Assembly (NCBI GenBank): GCA_038747915.1
Contig: JBCDJJ010000007.1
Span: forward strand, 1-64,000
Length of the DNA: 64,000 nt
Source of the DNA: JBCDAP01 sp038747915
Lineage (GTDB): Bacteria; Planctomycetota; Phycisphaerae; Phycisphaerales; UBA1924
Direction of reading: 5' to 3'
Shown: piece after piece, positions 42,964-51,084 of the stretch
Position numbering within the stretch: the first letter of the stretch is position 1
Layout: each line of letters starts with the position of its first letter
The notes under the pieces: generated by a model
What the model saw: only the letters and a program-made list of their open reading frames with translations
What the model was told of the DNA's origin: nothing
Databases searched by the model: none
Position numbers and translations under genes: made by a program

Positions 42964-43971
42964 TCAGGCGAGCCGCTCGGCGTACTCCACGGCGCCGTAG
43001 GTCACCACAATGTCCGCTCCGGCCCGCACGATCGCAGCGAGTGACTCGGCGTACGCGGCCTCCCACTCGATCCACCCCTGCGCCGCGGCCCCGCGGAGCA
43101 TCGCGTACTCGCCGCTCACCTGATACGCCGCGACGGGAAGGTCGGTCCGGACGCGCACACGGGCGATGACATCGAGGTACCAGCCCGCGGGCTTGATCAG
43201 CAGGATGTCCGCCCCCTCGGACTCGTCGAGCGACGCCTCGACGAGCGCCTCGCGCGCATTCGATGGGTCCATCTGATAGGTCTTCTTGTCCGGTGGCACG
43301 CCCTCGAGATCGACCGGCGCCGAATCGAGGGCCTCCCGGAACGGGCCGTAGAGCGACGACGCGTACTTCGCTGCGTAGCTCATGATCGCGACGGATGTGA
43401 ATCCGGCGGCATCGAGCGCGCACCGGATCGCGGCCACCCGGCCATCCATCATGTCCGACGGCGCCACGACATCGGCTCCGGCACGGGCCTGCGCCACCGC
43501 CATCTCGCTCAGCACGCGCACCGTCGCATCGTTGGCGACTTCACCATCGACCACGAGCCCGTCGTGACCGACACTCGAGTAGGGGTCGAGGGCCACATCG
43601 GTGATGACGCACGCGTGCGGCACCGCGCTCTTGATCTCGGCAGCGGCACGGCCGATGAGGTTGTCAACACGGAGGGCCTCTTCCGCGCCCGGTGACTTGC
43701 GTTCGTCCGCGACCACCGGGAAGAGTGCGAAGCTCGCCACCCCCGCTGCTACGCCGCGCCGTACCAGTGTGACCGCTCGATCGACCGTGACCCGCTCCAC
43801 GCCACCCATGGATTCGATCGGGTGCGACGCTGCCTCGCCCTCGATGAGAAAGATCGGTTGGACGAGCTGCGCCGGGGTCACACGTGTCTCGCGAACGAGC
43901 GCACGAAGAGCTTCACTCCGGCGGAGGCGCCTCGGGCGACGCGTGGACTTCGGCGGCGTGCGCCGGCTCAC
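42964..43971 (-). CDS. hemB: Porphobilinogen synthase (delta-aminolevulinate dehydratase)
   Basis: 335 residues. Condenses two aminolevulinates to porphobilinogen. Schiff-base lysines K202 (SYAAKYASSLYGPF) and K260 (GADILLIKPAGWYLDVI). The metal-site segment DVALDPYSSVGHDG lacks the zinc-binding cysteines, so it is the Mg-dependent class. GTG start at 43971 overlaps the stop of the cobA-hemD gene (GTGA). Last gene of the run. Confidence 0.95.
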   Translation of the reverse strand: MSRRTPPKSTRRPRRLRRSEALRALVRETRVTPAQLVQPIFLIEGEAASHPIESMGGVERVTVDRAVTLVRRGVAAGVASFALFPVVADERKSPGAEEALRVDNLIGRAAAEIKSAVPHACVITDVALDPYSSVGHDGLVVDGEVANDATVRVLSEMAVAQARAGADVVAPSDMMDGRVAAIRCALDAAGFTSVAIMSYAAKYASSLYGPFREALDSAPVDLEGVPPDKKTYQMDPSNAREALVEASLDESEGADILLIKPAGWYLDVIARVRVRTDLPVAAYQVSGEYAMLRGAAAQGWIEWEAAYAESLAAIVRAGADIVVTYGAVEYAERLA

Positions 43972-45458
43972 GCAGCGGCCTCTCGCGAGCGCATCGCGAT
44001 GAGTGTTTCGACCAGGCCGGCGTCGCTGTGCGATTCCGCGGTCGCGGCGCACGCGATGCCGCACGCCGCGGCGCCCTGCGCGGTGGTCGGTCCGATCGCC
44101 ACAAAGCGTGGTCCCTCGGTCGGTAAACCCGCCTCCGCCCACGACCGCGCCGCGGACGGGCTGGCGAGCAGCACCGCGTCGACGCCGCGCTCGATCTCAC
44201 GGCGAGCATGCTCGGTCGGGTGAATGAAGGTTGTCTCGTAGACGGTCACCACATCGATCTCGAAGCCACACCCGCGGAGGCCATCGGCGAGTTCGTCACG
44301 CGCGAGCGTTCCCGCTGCGAAGAGTACACGCCCGGGCGGCCCGGACCTCGCCATCGCCTCGATCAGTCCGCTCGCGCGGTGCACACCCGGCACCAGATCC
44401 ACCATCAAGCCCGCGGCCTCGAACGCGGCCTGCGTCGTCGGACCGACCGCGGCGAGGCGCGCGCCGGCGAGTGCGCGCGCATCCAGCCGCGCAGCGCGCA
44501 GCGATCTCGCGAACGCTGCGGCACCGTGCCGCGAGGTCGCGACCACCCACGACGGGGCCGGCTCGAGCGCTCGACGCAGGCGCGCAGGGTCTGGGATGGC
44601 GTCGCGGATCTCGATCATCGGGCAGTCGATGACATCCGCGCCGAGCGCGCGGACACAGGCGTGCAGCTCCGCTGAGGCGGACCTCGGGCGTGTGACGACG
44701 ACACGCACACCGGCGAGCGGTCCGCGCGACTCGCCGATGGCAGCGACTTCACCGATGACAACCACAGCGGGTGACTCGATCTCGGCGCGATCGGCGCGAT
44801 CGGGCAGGGTCGCGAGCGTGCCGCGCACCGATCGCTCGCCGGGCAGGGTCGCCCGCTCGACGATCGCGGCCGGCGTGTCCGGTGCCCGACCGGCGCGGAT
44901 CAACTCGTCGCAAACCTCGGCGAGCTCCGCGCGTCCCATTAACACCACGAGGGCATCCATTTGTGCGAACGCCGACCAGTCGTGCGTGTCGAACGCGGCG
45001 CTCGCACCGGTGCGCGCCGTGATGATGGCACACCCGCGCGCCAGGCCGCGGGCGGTAACGGGGATGCCGACCGATGCCGGACCCGCGATCGCGCTCGTCA
45101 CGCCCGGCACGATCTCGCACGGCACGCCGGCACGCCGGCACGCCTCGGCCTCCTCCGATCCGCGGCCGAAGACAAACGGGTCGCCACCCTTGAGTCGAAC
45201 AACGATCTCGCCCGCCAGCGCGCGTTCCACCAGCACCGCGTTGATCTGCTCCTGCGTGAGCGTGTGATCGTGCGGCGCCTTGCTCGCATCGATCCGCTCG
45301 GCGTCCGGCGGGATCTCCGCGAGCAGGCCATCGCCCACCAGGCGGTCGTGCACAACCACGGTCGCAGCACGGAGCAGCTCGTGGCCACGCCGCGTGATGA
45401 GGCCGGGATCACCGGGCCCCGCCCCGACGAGATAGACCGAGCCGGACCGCCACGTCAT
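43968..45458 (-). CDS. cobA-hemD: Uroporphyrinogen-III methyltransferase fused to uroporphyrinogen-III synthase
   Basis: 496 residues. Residues ~1-245 are SUMT (CobA): VYLVGAGPGDPGLIT, VRLKGGDPFVFGRG, IVPGVTSAIAGPASVGIPVT. Residues ~250-496 are HemD: VVVTRPRSASAELHA, WVVATSRHGAAAF, AAVGPTTQAAFEAAGL. The fusion makes uroporphyrinogen III and adds two methyls to give precorrin-2, the siroheme precursor. ATG at 45458 overlaps the upstream stop (ATGA); its own stop overlaps hemB. Confidence 0.93.
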   Translation of the reverse strand: MTWRSGSVYLVGAGPGDPGLITRRGHELLRAATVVVHDRLVGDGLLAEIPPDAERIDASKAPHDHTLTQEQINAVLVERALAGEIVVRLKGGDPFVFGRGSEEAEACRRAGVPCEIVPGVTSAIAGPASVGIPVTARGLARGCAIITARTGASAAFDTHDWSAFAQMDALVVLMGRAELAEVCDELIRAGRAPDTPAAIVERATLPGERSVRGTLATLPDRADRAEIESPAVVVIGEVAAIGESRGPLAGVRVVVTRPRSASAELHACVRALGADVIDCPMIEIRDAIPDPARLRRALEPAPSWVVATSRHGAAAFARSLRAARLDARALAGARLAAVGPTTQAAFEAAGLMVDLVPGVHRASGLIEAMARSGPPGRVLFAAGTLARDELADGLRGCGFEIDVVTVYETTFIHPTEHARREIERGVDAVLLASPSAARSWAEAGLPTEGPRFVAIGPTTAQGAAACGIACAATAESHSDAGLVETLIAMRSREAAA

Positions 45459-47128
45459 GCCAGGCTCCCCACACGGTGCGGGATGGACGCGAGCGCCTCG
45501 CGAGCCAAGCGCTCGCCGAGATCGCATGCGTTCGGACCCTCGCCCGCCACATCGATGCACTGGCTCGCGTCGTTCGCGATCAGCCTGCCGCGAAGGCGGA
45601 TGATCCCTCGAGCCGGATCAGTTTCCGCGATCGCGGCGGCCGACCACCCGGTGAGGGCGCACGAGGTGCGCGCGAACGCGAGTTCGGCCTCGACCGCCGA
45701 ACGCGTGTTCTGATCGTCGACCCGCATCACGCACTCGCTCGTCGGGTGGTCGCCTGCGCGGATCTGCAGCGCGATCGCGCCCTGCCCGGCAGCTGGCATG
45801 AACTGCTCGGTGGGCCAGGCTTCGGCGATCTCGCCGGCAAGGCCGAGGCGTTCAAGCCCCGCGACCGCAAGAATCGTCGCATCAAACCGGCCCTCGCGTA
45901 CCTGCGCCACGCGCTGCTCGACGTTCCCGCGGATCGGCTCGCACCGCAGATCGGGGCGAACACGCAGGAGCTGCGCCCGCCGCTTGGCTCCGCTCGTACC
46001 GACGACCGCCCCCGCGGGCAGATCGCCGAGCGTGGCTCCGCGATGCGAGACGAGCGCTTCCTCCACCGCCCCGCGTGGCAGACACGCGGCGATCACGACA
46101 TCGGTGCGCACGCCGAGCGAGAGATCCTTGGCGCTGTGCTGCACGACATCGATGCGCCCCTCGAGCAGGGCCTGCTCGAGCTCGCGTGTGAACAGATCAT
46201 CGGCATCGAACGCCTCAATCGGCTTCTGCTTGTCGAGATCGCCGAAGGTGTCAAGCGCGATGGTGTCGCACCGCGCACCGGTCGACTCGATGGCCTCGGC
46301 AACGGCCCGTGCCTGCACCATCGCGAGCCGGCTTTTCCGCGTGCCGAGGCGCACCGTGCGGTGCGCCTCACCATCGATCACCAGCGCCGCGATCAGACCC
46401 GGCAGCATCGGTTCGGAGAGCACCGCCCGCTCGATCAGCACGCGGTGATCGCCACGATCGAAGACCACCGGCGCCTCACGATCGTCGACCTCCAGGCCGA
46501 GCCGCGAGCGCACATCGTCGAACTCGTGCCCGGCCCCGCCGAGCAGCCACGGCACGACCAGTGTGTCGCGCTTCAAGTCCGGCGCGAGGTCTTCGAGAAG
46601 CGGATCCTGGTCGAGATACGCGTCGTGGACGGTCGCTCCAGGCATCGCCTGCGTGAGTAAGTAGCTCAGACCCTTGGTCGTGGCAGCGCTCGCACGGGTG
46701 CGGCGCGTGCCGTGGCCGACCACGACCACATCGAGCGATGTCTCGTCGAAACCCGCTTCGCGGGCAGCATCGCGGATGCGCGCGCACACACGCTCCAACA
46801 AGGGCCGCTGAAGACCGATGGGCGTGGTGATGCGGATATCGGTGCGCTCGAACGCCGCGTTCTCTTGCAGGGCAGCGGGCAGCACCGTCGAGGCGAAGTA
46901 TCCGCGCGAGAGCATGACCGGCACGACGGTCACACGTTGAGCTTCGATCTGGTCGAGCACGGCTGAGAAGTGCGGCTCGCCGAGGTTGAACGCGACCACC
47001 ACATCGATCGAAACACCGCGCGCACCGAACTCGTGGCGAACACGTTCGCCGAGCGCGCGCACCGCATCGTTCGCCCGCGATCCTTCGCCGCCGCCGTGCG
47101 CCGCGAGTACCACCGTGTGCTCGCTCAC
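45455..47128 (-). CDS. hemC: CbiX-type chelatase fused to porphobilinogen deaminase (HemC)
   Basis: 557 residues. Residues 1-~255 resemble CbiX/sirohydrochlorin chelatase: two metal-ligand candidates H139 (VGHGTRRTR) and H201 (GGAGHEFDD), with AAHGGGEGSRAND at the start. Residues ~258-557 are HemC: RLGTRKSRLAMVQA, HSAKDLSLGV with D335, IRGNVEQRV and the dipyrromethane-cofactor Cys C490 (ARTSCALTG). HemC is usually ~310 residues alone. The combination puts the first tetrapyrrole polymerase and the final metal insertion of siroheme on one chain. ATG overlaps hemA (ATGA). Confidence 0.88.
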   Translation of the reverse strand: MSEHTVVLAAHGGGEGSRANDAVRALGERVRHEFGARGVSIDVVVAFNLGEPHFSAVLDQIEAQRVTVVPVMLSRGYFASTVLPAALQENAAFERTDIRITTPIGLQRPLLERVCARIRDAAREAGFDETSLDVVVVGHGTRRTRASAATTKGLSYLLTQAMPGATVHDAYLDQDPLLEDLAPDLKRDTLVVPWLLGGAGHEFDDVRSRLGLEVDDREAPVVFDRGDHRVLIERAVLSEPMLPGLIAALVIDGEAHRTVRLGTRKSRLAMVQARAVAEAIESTGARCDTIALDTFGDLDKQKPIEAFDADDLFTRELEQALLEGRIDVVQHSAKDLSLGVRTDVVIAACLPRGAVEEALVSHRGATLGDLPAGAVVGTSGAKRRAQLLRVRPDLRCEPIRGNVEQRVAQVREGRFDATILAVAGLERLGLAGEIAEAWPTEQFMPAAGQGAIALQIRAGDHPTSECVMRVDDQNTRSAVEAELAFARTSCALTGWSAAAIAETDPARGIIRLRGRLIANDASQCIDVAGEGPNACDLGERLAREALASIPHRVGSLA

Positions 47129-48132
47129 CGCACACGCTCCGTGCTGCGTACGCCCTCCGAGCGGCGCTCACGGCGCACCAGCCGTTCGACGTGTGCCCGA
47201 ACGATTTGTTCGGCGTGGCCGACAATCGGTGCCGCTGGGCACGATCCAGCGGCCAGCTCATCCAAGCCGACACGCCCGGCGATCGACGCCTCGATGTTGC
47301 CAGGCATGCCGAGATCGATCAGAAGCGGGCGTCGCTCGGCGGGCACATCGCGAGCATGCACGAGTGTGCGGGGGGACGAGGTCGCTGCGATCACAGCGGC
47401 TGCGGCGCGCATCGCATCGGGCAGTCGATCGAGCGCCGTTGTGCGCACACCGAAGGTCTCGCCGAAGCACGCGGTCCGCTCGGCGTGCCGCCCGGCGACC
47501 ACGATCCGGCGCTGGTGGTCGGCCGCGAGCCCCGCGACCACCTCTCGGGCGATGGCGCCGGTGCCGATCACGATGGCATCGCCGCGCGATCCGTCGAGAA
47601 AGGCCGATGCGCGGGCTGCGGCGCGATCGGCGTACCCCGTCGTTACGCGATCGAGCCCGCTCTCGGACCGAGCTCGCTTGCCACACCGGATCGCTCGGTC
47701 GAACACACCGCGCAGCACAGACCCCAAGACGCCGACCGACTCGGCGAGATCGGCCGCGCGGCGCACCTGCCCGAGGATGTGCGGCTCGCCGACTAAGCGC
47801 GAATCGAGGCCCGCGGCGACCCGGAAGAGATGCGCAGCGGCGTGCTCGCCCGTGTACCGGTCGTGTGCGCACACATCCGGTCGGTTCACGAGCGCCTCGA
47901 CATCGCCGAGTGCGTAGACCTCGAACCGCTCGCACGTGCTCACTGCGCACACCGGCACATCGAGGATCGCTCCGCGAAGCAGGCACGTTTCCACCGCATC
48001 GGAGGCGACGGCGCCCGGCGCCCCACCGGGTGCCTTCCGGCTCACGCACACCGCGCGGAGCGCATGGATCGTGTTGCCCACGGGCGCTGCAGCGCGATGT
48101 CGTACACGACTCGTCACGCGTGTCTCAAACAT
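47125..48132 (-). CDS. hemA: Glutamyl-tRNA reductase, short form
   Basis: 335 residues; usual length is ~420. The catalytic Cys C67 is in VSTCERFEVYA, H118 in GEPHILGQV, and the NADPH domain in VIGTGAIAREVVAGL. The sequence stops soon after RAHVERLVRRERRS, so the C-terminal dimerisation domain is mostly missing. It makes glutamate-1-semialdehyde; hemL is not here. ATG 48132 overlaps the stop of sulfite reductase by 8 bases. It starts the tetrapyrrole part of the run. Confidence 0.88.
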   Translation of the reverse strand: MFETRVTSRVRHRAAAPVGNTIHALRAVCVSRKAPGGAPGAVASDAVETCLLRGAILDVPVCAVSTCERFEVYALGDVEALVNRPDVCAHDRYTGEHAAAHLFRVAAGLDSRLVGEPHILGQVRRAADLAESVGVLGSVLRGVFDRAIRCGKRARSESGLDRVTTGYADRAAARASAFLDGSRGDAIVIGTGAIAREVVAGLAADHQRRIVVAGRHAERTACFGETFGVRTTALDRLPDAMRAAAAVIAATSSPRTLVHARDVPAERRPLLIDLGMPGNIEASIAGRVGLDELAAGSCPAAPIVGHAEQIVRAHVERLVRRERRSEGVRSTERVR

Positions 48133-49933
48133 CCACGGAGATCTGCACCAGTTCGGCGGTGGGTGTCTCGGCGCCGGTGATGAACGCGCGGCGCTCCTCC
48201 GGCGCGCGCCCGAGCAGCCGGTGATAAAAGTCGCTCAGCGATTCATCGCCCTGCCGCTCGGCCTGGAACCGGTCGAAGAGCGGTACGAGCACCGCGGTGA
48301 GTTTGTCGAACGGCACGTTGGCGGCGTAGAGCTCGGCGAGGCGGTCGCAGTTGAGACCGCCACCCACGAACACGTGGTACCGCCCGGGCTTGCGGCCGAC
48401 GAAGCCGATGTCGGCGTTGTAGGGCCGTGCGCACCCGTTGGGGCACCCAGTCATGCGCACCGTGAGCTCCACATCGGAGAGGCCGCGCTTGTCGAGTTCC
48501 TCGACCAGTTCATCGGTGATGATCGGCAGTGCGCGCTCGGAGTCGGTCAGCGCGAGTCCGCACGTCGGGAGCGCGACGCAGGCCATGGAGTAGCGTATTG
48601 CGTGAGGGACATCCTCCTGGCGGTACAGCACGCCGTGCTCATCCAGGATGGCGCACACCCGCTCGAGCTGGGCGTCGTCGAGGTCGGTGAACATGATCGA
48701 CTGCATCGCGGTGATGCGACAGTCGCACCCGATCTCCTTCGCGATCCGTTTGAACGCGGTCTTGTACTGCGGCCCGTCGTTGAAATCCGCTACGCGTCCG
48801 TTGCGCACGAACGTGCCGACGAAGTGCTTGCCATCGCCCTGCTCGTGTACACCGAGGTAGTCGAGCTGCATGGGCGGCGCGGAGTCGCGCGGCGGCTCGG
48901 GCGCAACGCCCGTGAGCCGCTCGAACTCCGCACGGAACTCGGCTGCGAACTTCTCGACCCCCCACTTCTCGATGAGATACTTGAGCCGGGCGTGCTTGCG
49001 GTCGGCCCGGTTGCCGTTATCTCGGAACACACCGGCGACCGCCTTCACCGCCTCGACGCCGTGCTGAGGTGGGACGAACGCGATCGGCGTGGCCAGCCGG
49101 GCGATGGTGTCGGCCTTGTTGTGTGTCATGCCGAACCCACCGCCCGCGAGCACGTTGAAGCCGATGATGCGGCGATCGACGCCCTCGCCCTCGGTGATGC
49201 CGATGAGGCCGCAATCGTAGGCCCGCAGGTCGATGGTGTTATCGACATCGAGCGCAACGCCGGTCTTGAACTTGCGCGGCAGGTACTGCTCGCCGTAGAA
49301 CGGCTCCGGTGGGCGTCCCTTCTGGAGGGCCTCGTCGGAGGTGATCTTCTTCTCCCCGTCGATCCAGATCTCGAAGTAGGCCCCGGTCGCGGGCTTGAGG
49401 GCTTCGGTCACGTCGCGCGCGAGCTGCTGCACGGTGCGGTACGCCTCGTTGGCGTACGGCGCGTTGCAGGCCATCACGTTCCGCTGCACATCGCCGCAGG
49501 CTGCGATCGAGGTGAGCAGCGTGTCCTTCACACCCTGCATGAGCGGGCGGAGGTCGCCCTTGACCACGCCGTGGTACTGGATGGTCTGCCGCGTGGTCAG
49601 GCGGATCGTGCCGTTGGCCTGCTCGTCGGCGATGCGGTCGAGGTCGAGCCACTGCGCGGCGTTCAGCATCCCCGCGGGGATATTGAGCCGGATCATGAAG
49701 GACCAGACCTTCGGCGGCGGGCCCTTCTGTCCGGGCTGCTTTTTTACATCGCGGTCGTACTGCTGATACGTGCCGTGGAACTTGAGCAGCTGTTTATCGT
49801 CTTCCTCGAAGTGGTCGAGCGCGGGGTCCGCGAGGACATCGGCGATCGTGCCGCGGAGGTAGCGACTCGCGAGCTTGGCCTTCTCGACGGCGGAGAGCTT
49901 GGGTTCGGATGGGGTGTCGACGGTGTCGGGCAT
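48125..49933 (-). CDS. Assimilatory sulfite (or nitrite) reductase, siroheme hemoprotein
   Basis: 602 residues. Two reductase halves with siroheme/4Fe-4S ligands: TCGLALTDSERALP and TGCPNGCARPY supply the four cysteines. The 5' end TIRLTTRQTIQYHG is the family signature binding siroheme propionates. Length and position beside cysH favour ferredoxin-dependent sulfite reductase over nitrite reductase. It reduces sulfite to sulfide in six electrons. Stop overlaps hemA by 8 bases, linking the enzyme to production of its own cofactor. Confidence 0.88.
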   Translation of the reverse strand: MPDTVDTPSEPKLSAVEKAKLASRYLRGTIADVLADPALDHFEEDDKQLLKFHGTYQQYDRDVKKQPGQKGPPPKVWSFMIRLNIPAGMLNAAQWLDLDRIADEQANGTIRLTTRQTIQYHGVVKGDLRPLMQGVKDTLLTSIAACGDVQRNVMACNAPYANEAYRTVQQLARDVTEALKPATGAYFEIWIDGEKKITSDEALQKGRPPEPFYGEQYLPRKFKTGVALDVDNTIDLRAYDCGLIGITEGEGVDRRIIGFNVLAGGGFGMTHNKADTIARLATPIAFVPPQHGVEAVKAVAGVFRDNGNRADRKHARLKYLIEKWGVEKFAAEFRAEFERLTGVAPEPPRDSAPPMQLDYLGVHEQGDGKHFVGTFVRNGRVADFNDGPQYKTAFKRIAKEIGCDCRITAMQSIMFTDLDDAQLERVCAILDEHGVLYRQEDVPHAIRYSMACVALPTCGLALTDSERALPIITDELVEELDKRGLSDVELTVRMTGCPNGCARPYNADIGFVGRKPGRYHVFVGGGLNCDRLAELYAANVPFDKLTAVLVPLFDRFQAERQGDESLSDFYHRLLGRAPEERRAFITGAETPTAELVQISVDV

Positions 49934-50097
49934 GGCGTGATCTTCGTTGATCGTGTGAGAGCGATGGTGGTGCGGTGAGACAGTACGCGGCGCCGGGGTG
50001 TTCGGCGCGAAGGCGACACAAGCCGGCCGTGGTCAATCGGTCGTCGGCATCGTTCCATGACGCCGACGTGTGGTGCGGAGGACAGTGGGATGTGCGC

Positions 50098-50976
50098 TCA
50101 GATGCCCCCGCCGCCCGGTCTGACATCGACATCCGCCCGGCCGGCGCCGCGGTCGCGGTTGGCGGCTTCGATCTTGTCCGCGGCCCCGTGGAGCCCGCAC
50201 TCGGTCTTGTTGGTGCCGGCCCACCGGCCGTCGCGCGAGTACGAATCGGGGCGCGACCCGGGCACGGGCATCGTGCAGTGCGTGCACCCGACCGTGGGGT
50301 ACTCGCGATCGTGCAGCTCGTTGTAGGGAATGTCGTGCTCCTGGATGTACTCCCATACGTCGGTGCGCGACCAGGAGGCCATGGGGCTGAACTTCAGCAC
50401 GCCGAACTTCCAGTCCCACTCGAGCACCTGCAGGTTGGCGCGGGTGGGCGACTGGCTCCGGCGGAGGCCGGTGAACCACACATCGACACCCATCATCGCC
50501 TGCCGCATGGGCTCGACCTTGCGGAGATGGCAGCAGAGGTCGGGGTTGTCCCGCCAGAGCGCCTCGCCGTGCTGCGCCTCCTGCTGCTCGGGTGTGAGCG
50601 AGGTGCCGCGGTTGACGAAGTGCAGCTTCGGGTATCGCTCGGCGAGCTTCTCGCGCAGGCGGTGGGTTTCCTCGAAGAAGAAGTGGGTGTCGAGGTAGAT
50701 GATCTCCATCGCGGCGCCGGCGCGGGCGACCATGTCGATCAGGGCGCACCCCTCCATACCGAAGGCGGTGGTGATCACCATCCGCTGACCCGCGAACCGA
50801 TTGACGGCCCATTCGGTGAGAACGGGCGCCGCTGCGTCGGGTGACATGCCGGCCAGTGGTGCCGACGAGTGCATCGGATCGCCGCCTGCAACCTCGGCGG
50901 GCGACAGCGCCGGTGCCGGTTCGGTGAGCCGAGATTCCACCACGGGCAATGAGACCGCGCGGGCGAGGGTGGGCAT
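50098..50976 (-). CDS. cysH: Adenylyl-sulfate (APS-type) reductase, CysH family
   Basis: 292 residues. CC (148-149) in DLCCHLRKVEP and C231-x-x-C234 in GCTHCTMP bind a [4Fe-4S] cluster, so this is the APS-reducing type rather than the PAPS-only type. C260 in KTECGLHG is the reducing cysteine. It makes sulfite from activated sulfate for the next gene. The N-terminal ~50 residues are nonconserved. TAGGAG before the ATG. Gap to the sulfite reductase is 164 bases. An inverted repeat lies 36-56 bases upstream. No sulfurylase or transporter in the window. Confidence 0.9.
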   Translation of the reverse strand: MPTLARAVSLPVVESRLTEPAPALSPAEVAGGDPMHSSAPLAGMSPDAAAPVLTEWAVNRFAGQRMVITTAFGMEGCALIDMVARAGAAMEIIYLDTHFFFEETHRLREKLAERYPKLHFVNRGTSLTPEQQEAQHGEALWRDNPDLCCHLRKVEPMRQAMMGVDVWFTGLRRSQSPTRANLQVLEWDWKFGVLKFSPMASWSRTDVWEYIQEHDIPYNELHDREYPTVGCTHCTMPVPGSRPDSYSRDGRWAGTNKTECGLHGAADKIEAANRDRGAGRADVDVRPGGGGI

Positions 50977-51012
50977 GGCGGTCGAACTCCTATTTTCCTC
51001 TAGGGAAGCATG

Positions 51013-51032
51013 AGTTTGGATCCACCCAAACT
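51013..51032. promoter_or_regulatory. Inverted repeat upstream of cysH
   Basis: AGTTTGG (51013-51019), ATCCAC, CCAAACT (51026-51032): perfect 7-bp arms with a 6-base centre, ending 36 bases before the cysH start. Its position fits an operator for a regulator of sulfur assimilation. No known box is matched with confidence. Confidence 0.45.
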
Positions 51033-51084
51033 GTTTCTCTGTGTATCGACCAGGTCAAGCCGCCGGAGAAGGTTCTTCCCCGGA

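Noticed and set aside
47936..49978. 680-codon plus-strand frame opposite sulfite reductase
   Set aside because: It lies over a gene with intact siroheme motifs; the translation has no recognisable motif.
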